Notes under the pieces: generated by a model | Database searches by the model: none | The model's input: the letters and a program-made list of their open reading frames with translations, nothing else | What the model was told of the DNA's origin: nothing | Shown: one piece after another, positions 21,462-26,540 of the stretch | How the letters are laid out: each line of letters starts with the position of its first letter | Position numbering within the stretch: position 1 is the first letter of the stretch | Source: UBA8517 sp964606975 | GTDB taxonomy: Bacteria > Patescibacteriota > Microgenomatia > UBA8517 | NCBI GenBank assembly: GCA_964606975.1 | Contig: CAZSGY010000031.1 | Span: 1 to 26,540 of the forward strand | Length of the DNA: 26,540 bases | Direction: 5' to 3' | Program-made: the position numbers and the translations under genes

Positions 21462-21479
21462 CCTGCCTGCGCAGGCAGG
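21462..21479. repeat. Perfect 18-bp palindrome CCTGCCTGC/GCAGGCAGG
   Basis: Self-complementary without a loop, so it forms a stem only with a few central bases open. It lies inside the candidate ncRNA next to the CCCCG hairpin. It may be a scattered palindromic repeat unit that became part of the RNA. Confidence 0.8.
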
Positions 21480-21596
21480 CTTCCGGGTCGTGACTCCGGT
21501 ACTAACGGATTTGTTAAACTTTTTAAAATCTCCCTTTCATTGTCCCGAAACATATCGGGACAAGGAGCGAGAGACTTTTTAAACTGCCAAAAAGGT

Positions 21597-21624
21597 ATTA
21601 TAGCGGTAATTTTTACTTTGTCAA
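21597..21624 (-). promoter_or_regulatory. Consensus promoter driving the candidate ncRNA
   Basis: Minus strand: TTGACA (21624-21619), a 16-bp spacer and TATAAT (21602-21597), a full match to both sigma-70 hexamers and the best in the window. It starts 4 bp after the stop codon of the upstream minus-strand gene. Confidence 0.8.
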
Positions 21625-21628
21625 ATTT

Positions 21629-22630
21629 TTAGTTATCTTTGCCTTTATTTTCGATGGCAAAGACAGCCCGGGAGATTGCCGGAGTGCCTGTGGTATCCAG
21701 GACGGTAATTACCGTGTCAGAGGCTGATATGTCAGACATTTTAATGTTTTTTAGACCCTTTTCGCTGACTGAAATGATTTCAGTATTTTTATCCGGCGTA
21801 AAAGTAGTTTCCTCTCCGTCTGACGGGGAAGTGACTGTTAGGAATTTTTTGTCTACACTTTCAACCTTTTGCATTGAAACGGTAATTTTTGTGTCAGCCA
21901 CGGCACTTGAAACCAAAATCCTTTTGACATCAAGCACGTCGTTACCGTCAACATAGCCCATGGCAATGATGTAATCTCCGATTGCAATATCGGTAAGTTT
22001 TATCACCTTGCTGGCTGAGTCTTTAGCATTTACAACTGCGACATCAAATTTGTCAGTCGCAATTTGTTGAATCTGGCTGTCAACACTTTTTATTTGAATT
22101 GTTGAATCGGCAATGTCGGTGACGGTACCAATGTATGCTTTGGGCGGGTTTTCTGCCTCTGCGATTTTCTGTAAAACTTCACTATCTACATCTGAACTTT
22201 TTGAATCTTCTGTAGGTTCGGACTGAAAAGAAGACGAATATACCGCCAAAACTTCCTGAGAAGAAGAATCTCCCTGGTCGTTTATGGAAGTGGCTTTAAT
22301 TTTGTTAATTCCGGCATCGGGTTCTATTTCGACTGAGAAACTCCCATCAGTTGCACTTTGAGTAAAATAATCAGTATTGCCAACCGATACTACAACCCAA
22401 GATGAAGATTTGGTAATTCCGGATACTGTATATGAACTGGCTGTAATAACATCGAAATCCCTGGGTTTATCGATAGTTATTCTATTTTTTTCAACTCCGA
22501 CACGCGGTGTAGCAGTAGCAACAGGGGTGTCGCTTCTGACCACGCTAGATCTGACTCTCCAGGCGCCGAAGGCAATTACTAATCCAAAGGATACGCCAAT
22601 TATTCCCGCCCACAACAGTTCTTTCCTCAT
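21629..22630 (-). CDS. Membrane-anchored envelope protein with Ig-like and DUF5666-like domains
   Basis: Predicted exported protein of 333 residues with one N-terminal membrane helix (about 6-24) and a Thr/Pro-containing spacer. A beta-rich Ig-like domain follows (about 50-118: ITIDKPRDFDVITASSYTVSG through KIKATSINDQG, in parts), as in glucodextranase-B-like folds. After a Ser/Asp/Glu linker, two beta-rich units resemble DUF5666 (IGTVTDIADSTIQIKS near 178-193 and KKFLTVTSPSDGEE near 270-283), each with an aspartate/glycine-rich turn. Surface scaffolding or binding is a guess. The frame extends to 22678, but the promoter lies inside that extension, so ATG 22630 is chosen. Confidence 0.8.
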   Translation of the reverse strand: MRKELLWAGIIGVSFGLVIAFGAWRVRSSVVRSDTPVATATPRVGVEKNRITIDKPRDFDVITASSYTVSGITKSSSWVVVSVGNTDYFTQSATDGSFSVEIEPDAGINKIKATSINDQGDSSSQEVLAVYSSSFQSEPTEDSKSSDVDSEVLQKIAEAENPPKAYIGTVTDIADSTIQIKSVDSQIQQIATDKFDVAVVNAKDSASKVIKLTDIAIGDYIIAMGYVDGNDVLDVKRILVSSAVADTKITVSMQKVESVDKKFLTVTSPSDGEETTFTPDKNTEIISVSEKGLKNIKMSDISASDTVITVLDTTGTPAISRAVFAIENKGKDN

Positions 22631-22640
22631 GCAAGTCCAC

Positions 22641-22669
22641 AATATAGTAGAACTAAGGACTTTAGTCAA
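22641..22669 (-). promoter_or_regulatory. Promoter of the 21629-22630 gene (minus strand)
   Basis: Minus strand: TTGACT (22669-22664), a 17-bp spacer and TATATT (22646-22641), 10 nt before ATG 22630. Confidence 0.7.
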
Positions 22670-22698
22670 GTTATCCACATGCTAAGTAAATAAGGGTA

Positions 22699-22727
22699 TT
22701 GATTAGGATTATCAGATTTGCTAGAGT
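22699..22727 (+). promoter_or_regulatory. Promoter of the metallo-beta-lactamase-fold gene
   Basis: TTGATT at 22699-22704, a 17-bp spacer ending in TGC and TAGAGT at 22722-22727, 10 nt before ATG 22738. Confidence 0.6.
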
Positions 22728-22737
22728 GCAGTAGCAA

Positions 22738-23418
22738 ATGGACATCACATATTTAGGCCATTCCAGTTTCAAAATAGTTGCTCAAGGACTTTCGCCTGAT
22801 GGAGCAAAACAAAAAGTAACTGTTGTTACGGATCCATTTGATCCGAAAATGGTCGGGTTTAAATATTCCGGAGTAGAAGGTGAAATAGTTACAATTTCAC
22901 ATCAACATGCTGATCACAACATGTCAGACAAGGTGGCGGGAGTTAAAAAAATCGTTGAGGGACCGGGGGAATATGAAATAAGCGGAATATCCATAATAGG
23001 TTACTCTTCTTTCCACGATGCTAAAAAAGGTGAAGAGAGAGGCAAAAATACTGTTTATGTAATTGAATCGGAGGGTCTAAGAATTGCTCATTTGGGAGAT
23101 TTGGGGCACATGTTGAGTGACGATTTGGTAGGGGAAATGGGATCAATTGATATTTTAATGATTCCGGTTGGCGGTACCTTTACCATTTCAGCTAAGGAGG
23201 CAGTTGAAATTTGCTCAAAGGTTGATCCTTATTACATATTGCCAATGCACTACAAAGATGTGGGGATAAACGAAAGCCAATTCGGAGACCTTGAACCAAA
23301 AGAAACGTTTCTTAAAGAAGTTGGTCTGACTGTCGAAATTTTACCCAAACTGTCGATTAAAAAGGATGATATAGTTGAAAACCAAAGCACAAAAGTTATC
23401 GTACTTGAAAAAAAATAG
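22738..23418 (+). CDS. Metallo-beta-lactamase-fold hydrolase (UPF0173/YtkL-like)
   Basis: A soluble metal-dependent hydrolase of 226 residues. The metal-binding motif is H55-Q-H57-A-D59-H60, with a further AHLGDLGH segment near 117-124 and a late LPMHYKDVG with its metal histidine near 190. The opening MDITYLGHSSFKI is typical of the UPF0173/L-ascorbate-lactonase-like subgroup. The physiological substrate is not known for this subgroup. It is divergent from the anchored envelope-protein gene, with about 107 bp between starts holding back-to-back promoters. Confidence 0.9.
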   Translation: MDITYLGHSSFKIVAQGLSPDGAKQKVTVVTDPFDPKMVGFKYSGVEGEIVTISHQHADHNMSDKVAGVKKIVEGPGEYEISGISIIGYSSFHDAKKGEERGKNTVYVIESEGLRIAHLGDLGHMLSDDLVGEMGSIDILMIPVGGTFTISAKEAVEICSKVDPYYILPMHYKDVGINESQFGDLEPKETFLKEVGLTVEILPKLSIKKDDIVENQSTKVIVLEKK

Positions 23419-23498
23419 CTACAATACTTAATCGCTGAAAATTGTAATTTCCGGATATTATTTACATCTGCCTAAAATAATAGTAAAAGCTAATAACA

Positions 23499-24824
23499 AT
23501 GGCAGACCCACAAAATAAGATCAGAGTTCCGCCGCATTCACAAGAAGCTGAAGAATCAGTGCTTGGTGCCATGTTGATTGATAAAGACGCCGTTATTGCC
23601 GTCGCTGAATTTCTTTCGTCTGATGACTTCTATGATGAGAGACTCAAGGAGGTTTACCGTGCGTGTATTGATTTATATGAAGAAAGAACTCCGATCGATG
23701 TTTTAACTGTAACCGAGAAACTTAAGAAAAGAAAAGTATTAAAAGAAGTGGGATCTTCTTCATATCTTGCCGAACTGGCAAACAAAGTTCCCACTGCTGC
23801 CCATGTGGAACATTATGGCAGGATTGTAAAGGATACCGCGACTAAAAGGTCCCTAATGTCAGTTGCCTCAAAGCTGGTGGATGTGTCCATGGATGAAGGA
23901 CTTGGAGCAAATGAGGTATTAGACAAAGCCGAAAGTGCCATCTTTTCTTTGAGCCAGAAATCTCTTAGCAAAGCATTTACCTCAGTTAGGGATACTTTAG
24001 CGGAGAGTTTTGACAGGTTAGATGAACTTCACAAAAGCGGCGGGGGGATAAGGGGAGTGCCTACGGGTTTTAAGGATCTGGACGATGCTCTGGCAGGCCT
24101 GCAGCAATCTAATTTGGTTATCCTGGCCGCCAGACCCGGTGTGGGAAAAACAACATTGGCAATGAACATAGCCCAATACGTTGCCGTTGAATTGAAACGC
24201 CCGGTCGGTTTCTTTTCTCTTGAAATGAGCCGGGAGGAGCTTGTTGACAGACTTCTTGTGGCGCAGGCTGACATTGACGCCTGGAGATTAAAGACGGGAA
24301 AGCTTTCGGAAGATGACTTTAGCAAGCTTTCCGACGCAATGGGAGTACTGGCCGAAGCTCCGCTTTTTATCGATGACACTCCGGCTCTTTCCGTCCTTGA
24401 GATGCGCACCAAAGCAAGGCGTTTGCAAGTGGAAAGCGGGTTAGATCTACTCGTTGTCGATTATTTGCAGTTGGCCAGAAGCAGAAATTTGGAAAACAGA
24501 GTTCAGGAAGTTTCAGAAATTTCCCAAGGCATGAAGAATCTTGCCCGTGAACTTAAGATCCCTGTGGTGGTGCTTTCGCAGTTATCCCGCGCCGTTGAAA
24601 CTAGGGGTGGAAAGAAGCCTCAGCTGGCAGACCTCAGGGAGTCGGGGAGTATTGAGCAGGATGCGGACGTGGTTATGTTTTTGTGGCGAGAGGATGATGA
24701 AAACCCTGAAAATATTATGCTTGATATAAGTAAACATAGAAACGGGCCGCTAAGAAGTGTACCTCTCCGCTTCAAGGGCGATAGAATCAGATTCTATACC
24801 AGGGATACCAAGCACCAGAAGTAA
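23499..24824 (+). CDS. dnaB: Replicative DNA helicase DnaB
   Basis: The hexameric fork helicase, 441 residues. The N-terminal primase-binding domain (about 8-110) opens VPPHSQEAEESVLGAML; the RecA-like domain has Walker A ARPGVGKTT (211-219), Walker B LLVVDYLQL near 312-320 and the LSQLSRAVETR arginine region near 363-373. No intein is present. The length is normal. A weak promoter can be drawn (TTTACA at 23461-23466, 17 bp, TAAAAG at 23484-23489) 9 nt before the ATG. Confidence 0.97.
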   Translation: MADPQNKIRVPPHSQEAEESVLGAMLIDKDAVIAVAEFLSSDDFYDERLKEVYRACIDLYEERTPIDVLTVTEKLKKRKVLKEVGSSSYLAELANKVPTAAHVEHYGRIVKDTATKRSLMSVASKLVDVSMDEGLGANEVLDKAESAIFSLSQKSLSKAFTSVRDTLAESFDRLDELHKSGGGIRGVPTGFKDLDDALAGLQQSNLVILAARPGVGKTTLAMNIAQYVAVELKRPVGFFSLEMSREELVDRLLVAQADIDAWRLKTGKLSEDDFSKLSDAMGVLAEAPLFIDDTPALSVLEMRTKARRLQVESGLDLLVVDYLQLARSRNLENRVQEVSEISQGMKNLARELKIPVVVLSQLSRAVETRGGKKPQLADLRESGSIEQDADVVMFLWREDDENPENIMLDISKHRNGPLRSVPLRFKGDRIRFYTRDTKHQK

Positions 24825-24864
24825 AAATAAACAGAATTAGTGGTAAAATATGGATGTCTTTTGC

Positions 24865-24949
24865 GCCGAGGTGGCGGAATGGCAGACGCTCAGGTCTCAA
24901 AAACCTGTGAGGCTAACACCTCGTGGAGGTTCGACTCCTCTCCTCGGCA
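24865..24949 (+). tRNA. tRNA-Leu (anticodon CAA)
   Basis: An 85-nt class II tRNA. The acceptor stem is GCCGAGG (24865-24871) with CCTCGGC (24942-24948) and discriminator A; the anticodon arm is CAGGT-CTCAAAA-ACCTG with anticodon CAA at 24898-24900; there is a long variable arm (TGAGG...CCTCG) and a T arm GGAGG-TTCGACT-CCTCT. The 3' CCA is not encoded. An extended -10 (TGG then TAAAAT at 24844-24849) lies 15 nt upstream. It reads codon UUG. Confidence 0.96.
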
Positions 24950-24984
24950 CTCGTTTTCACTCGTGCTTCGTCGCTTCGTCGATA

Positions 24985-25446
24985 TTAGCTGTTTATCCAA
25001 AAAAGGGCGGTAAAGATGGTGAGATATTGGGTTAGTAAACCGGGGACAACGCTTGTGTCATTTTGGATAGATTTTTGCAAATTAATCCACTTTTCAATAA
25101 TTTTATTCTTTGCCTTCAGAAAAAAATAAGGGGCTTCAATTAAATCGGGGAGTATGGAGGCTAGGCTGGCAAGCAAAATTGTAAGTGCATGAGCCGTATC
25201 CGGAAGCGCTTGATAAGCAATAAATGTGCCGCCGATTAAAGCCAGAGAACAATCAATGATTACCAAAATCGTGCTTTTTTGGGTGGGCCGGCCATATTTT
25301 TGGGTCTCAGTATTTAGATGTGGATTCCAGTGGGGAACCATTTCCAAAACAAAATGACTCGCGAAAGCCAGCGGAATGGCTATAAGCGGGTTGGGAATTT
25401 TTGTGGCAATAGCAGCTCCCACCATTACATGGGGTGTTTCAAGCAT
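24985..25446 (-). CDS. YdjM-like membrane-bound metal-dependent hydrolase (DUF457-type)
   Basis: A 153-residue polytopic membrane protein with about four membrane segments (about 7-32, 58-80, 85-110, 133-150). The opening MLETPHVMVGAAIA and the HFVLEMVPHWNPH segment (about 31-43) supply the conserved histidines, and LASILPDLIEAPYF supplies the acidic residue, matching the YdjM/DUF457 family, annotated as metal-dependent hydrolases. The substrate is unknown. It starts 29 bp from the divergent 25476 gene; the two share a palindromic ATTATAAT that could serve as -10 in both directions. It ends 35 bp after the tRNA. Confidence 0.78.
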   Translation of the reverse strand: MLETPHVMVGAAIATKIPNPLIAIPLAFASHFVLEMVPHWNPHLNTETQKYGRPTQKSTILVIIDCSLALIGGTFIAYQALPDTAHALTILLASLASILPDLIEAPYFFLKAKNKIIEKWINLQKSIQNDTSVVPGLLTQYLTIFTALFWINS

Positions 25447-25460
25447 TGTGAAAACAATGG

Positions 25461-25469
25461 TATTATAAT
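25461..25469. promoter_or_regulatory. Shared, palindromic -10 between two divergent genes
   Basis: TATTATAAT contains ATTATAAT (25462-25469), which reads the same on both strands. Rightward, TATAAT (25464-25469) ends 6 nt before ATG 25476, and TGG precedes TATTAT (extended -10). Leftward, TATAAT lies about 15 nt before the ATG at 25446. Confidence 0.5.
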
Positions 25470-25475
25470 TGTGAC

Positions 25476-26075
25476 ATGTTAGTCAACTTTTTATTTAGTT
25501 TCGTGGGTGTAATGCTTTTTTTGTTTGTTTTTTGGAGAAGGTTGAAGGATGATTATTCTTCGGAAATCATTTTTCAGATAGCCACCTGGATTCTTATTGG
25601 TCTGAGTCTGGGCTTAACTGTAGCCAGACTTTTTTACCCCTCCTGGTTTTTCTGGTTTTCGCTTTTAGGGTGCCTGATCGGGATGTTTATGGCCGTTATA
25701 AAATTCAAGCTCCGCTTTTTTGAAACTCTCGAAGCGGTAATTATGGCCGGGATGCCTTTTGTATCCCTGCTCTTCTTTAAAGATTCTGTCACAAATTATT
25801 CACTGAATTCTTTTTTGGCTTTTGTCGTTAGCCTTATTCTTATCTTTTTAGCTTATTGGTTTGACTTACGTTATAAAACCTTCACCTGGTATAAATCGGG
25901 GAGGATAGGATTTGCAGGCCTGGCTGTCTCTATTTTGTTTTTTATCTCCAGAACAGTTATTGCTATTCTCGGAATAACCATGATATCCTTTGTTAACAAA
26001 TTTGAAGCCATTATTTCTGGATTGGTTGTTTTAATTTGTGCAGGGCTTTTAATATATCTGAGCAAAAAAGAATAA
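25476..26075 (+). CDS. Polytopic membrane protein, weakly Lgt-like
   Basis: A 199-residue protein with about six membrane helices and a short charged loop after the first (WRRLKDDYSSE, about 21-31). The order of helices, the FYPSWFFWFSLLGCLIGMF stretch (two blocks, about 54-72) and FTWYKSGRIGFAGL (about 135-148) distantly recall prolipoprotein diacylglyceryl transferase-like proteins of candidate-phylum bacteria, but the catalytic HGG and Arg-rich motifs of Lgt are not visible. Treat it as an unknown membrane protein. It abuts dksA/traR (stop 26073-26075, next ATG 26076), so the two are one operon. Confidence 0.7.
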   Translation: MLVNFLFSFVGVMLFLFVFWRRLKDDYSSEIIFQIATWILIGLSLGLTVARLFYPSWFFWFSLLGCLIGMFMAVIKFKLRFFETLEAVIMAGMPFVSLLFFKDSVTNYSLNSFLAFVVSLILIFLAYWFDLRYKTFTWYKSGRIGFAGLAVSILFFISRTVIAILGITMISFVNKFEAIISGLVVLICAGLLIYLSKKE

Positions 26076-26486
26076 ATGACAAAAAAAATTTCCAAGAAAG
26101 TTGTAAAGAAAATAGACAGGAGTAAAGCACCGGTTTTTCCCGAATCTGTTTTAAAGCCGATTGATAATTTTTTGACGGCCAAACTTCATACGTTGGAAAA
26201 AAGGAAGAAAAAGATTACCAGAGACGATCCTTTTATGGATCCGAATAGAACCACTGATAATGCCGCTTCGGATGTAGAGGCCGATGAACAGGTTGGTCAC
26301 GCCAGGGCTTCCGCAATCAATACAGAGATTAGTAAAAGCATTATTAACGTCAGAAAGGCCCTAAGCAGAATCAAATTGGGAAAGTACGGTGTTTGTGAAG
26401 AATGCGGTCAAATGATCGATACCGCCCGGCTTATGGCTGTCCCGGAAGCTAAATTTTGTTCCTCATGTGCAGCGAAAAGAGAATAA
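26076..26486 (+). CDS. DksA/TraR-family C4 zinc-finger protein
   Basis: A 136-residue protein with a basic N-terminus (about 1-50), a coiled helical section (about 65-100) and a C-terminal C4 zinc finger (C107, C110, C128, C131) in GVCEECGQMID and FCSSCAAKRE, the signature of DksA/TraR proteins that bind the RNA polymerase secondary channel. The acidic DxxDxA tip of true DksA is not evident: the coiled-coil tip region reads TTDNAASDVEADEQ. The role could therefore differ from ppGpp-linked control. It is co-transcribed with the upstream membrane gene. Confidence 0.9.
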   Translation: MTKKISKKVVKKIDRSKAPVFPESVLKPIDNFLTAKLHTLEKRKKKITRDDPFMDPNRTTDNAASDVEADEQVGHARASAINTEISKSIINVRKALSRIKLGKYGVCEECGQMIDTARLMAVPEAKFCSSCAAKRE

Positions 26487-26499
26487 TAATACACTCTGC

Positions 26500-26505
26500 T
26501 AGAAT
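26500..26505 (+). promoter_or_regulatory. Extended -10 of the last, partial gene
   Basis: TGC followed by TAGAAT at 26500-26505, 6 nt before ATG 26512; no clear -35. Confidence 0.5.
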
Positions 26506-26511
26506 ATAAGT

Positions 26512-26540
26512 ATGACGCCTAGGATCATTTTTGAAGACGA
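26512..26540 (+). CDS. Start of a gene cut by the window end (possibly an RluA-type pseudouridine synthase)
   Basis: Only MTPRIIFED is visible. The opening resembles RluA/RluD-type synthases (xIIFEDxxLLVxxKP) but nine residues cannot prove it. The well-placed extended -10 supports this ATG as a real start. Confidence 0.4.

Larger units (their letters stand above)
21378..21588 (-). ncRNA. Candidate structured non-coding RNA upstream of hisS
   Basis: About 210 nt on the minus strand, running from a consensus promoter to a strong intrinsic terminator with no convincing gene between. In transcript order it has a 7-bp hairpin (21542-21561, GTCCCGA arms) nested in a CTCC/GGAG outer stem (21530-21567), a perfect 18-bp palindrome (21462-21479), a CCCCG/CGGGG hairpin (21443-21459), then the terminator. 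I do not recognise tmRNA, RNase P, SRP RNA or a canonical T-box in it. It could be a stand-alone regulatory RNA (6S-like size), or an attenuator leader for hisS, which starts 70 bp past the terminator but also has its own promoter. Confidence 0.55.

Noticed and set aside
21425..21553. 42-residue minus-strand frame in the candidate ncRNA (begins MFRDNEREILKSL)
   Set aside because: It crosses GC-rich palindromes that give Pro/Gly/Gln-rich filler, has no start signal, and the segment is better explained by RNA hairpins.
21175..21632. Two overlapping plus-strand frames of 135 and 109 residues
   Set aside because: They run from inside hisS across the palindromic spacer on the opposite strand, with low-complexity translation and no promoter or ribosome site.
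24850..25035. 61-residue plus-strand frame over the tRNA
   Set aside because: It is a translation of the tRNA-Leu gene (AEVAEWQTLRSQKPVRLTPRGGSTP-like in parts), a known kind of false gene call.

Overview
The window looks like a piece of chromosome from a small-genome candidate-phylum bacterium (Patescibacteria/CPR, most like the Microgenomates group). This assignment rests on gene content, not on a database search. The signs are: dense packing of genes from both strands, an S6-SSB-S18 operon with no L9 (rplI) after it, stripped-down translation proteins (HisRS and RF1 each lack a whole domain), membrane-anchored proteins with proline/threonine-rich linkers, and many short proteins of no recognisable family. 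TGA is used as a stop (for example at 9273-9275 and 11056-11058), so this is not a UGA-recoded lineage. Base composition looks moderately AT-rich.

Layout. 1-6.1 kb: YqeY-like protein, YbeY, DnaX, YbaB, RecR, an unknown protein, CysS and a HAD hydrolase, all on the plus strand; DnaX-YbaB-RecR is the classic replication/repair cluster. 6.2-8.6 kb: an accessory patch with a Cys-rich surface protein ending in a sortase-like signal, two minus-strand unknowns, a triplicated gene start and another unknown. 8.6-10.8 kb: an OmpR/histidine-kinase two-component pair, convergent with a membrane-anchored thermonuclease. 10.8-11.7 kb: a lone ribbon-helix-helix regulator and two small membrane proteins that, unusually here, have strong Shine-Dalgarno sites. 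11.7-13.6 kb: about 1.8 kb inserted at the very start of ychF, bounded by a perfect 40-bp direct repeat; it carries a lone TrmB-type sensor domain and a methyltransferase. 13.6-18.3 kb: YchF, the S6-SSB-S18 operon, an S41 protease and an HtrA protease. 18.3-22.6 kb (minus): RF1 without domain 1, L31, a DMT transporter, HisRS without its anticodon-binding domain, a probable structured ncRNA, and an anchored Ig/DUF5666-like protein. 22.7-26.5 kb: a metallo-beta-lactamase-fold protein, DnaB, tRNA-Leu(CAA), a YdjM-like membrane protein, a polytopic membrane protein, a DksA/TraR zinc-finger protein and the first codons of a further gene.

The main cross-cutting observation concerns expression. At 19 genes a -10-like hexamer ends only 5-10 nt before the start codon, often as an extended -10 (TGC before TAnnnT) and in several cases with a well-spaced -35. 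Most mRNAs here are therefore probably leaderless. The three items most worth following are the 40-bp-repeat-bounded insertion at ychF, the candidate ncRNA upstream of hisS (consensus promoter at one end, intrinsic terminator at the other), and the reduced HisRS/RF1 pair.
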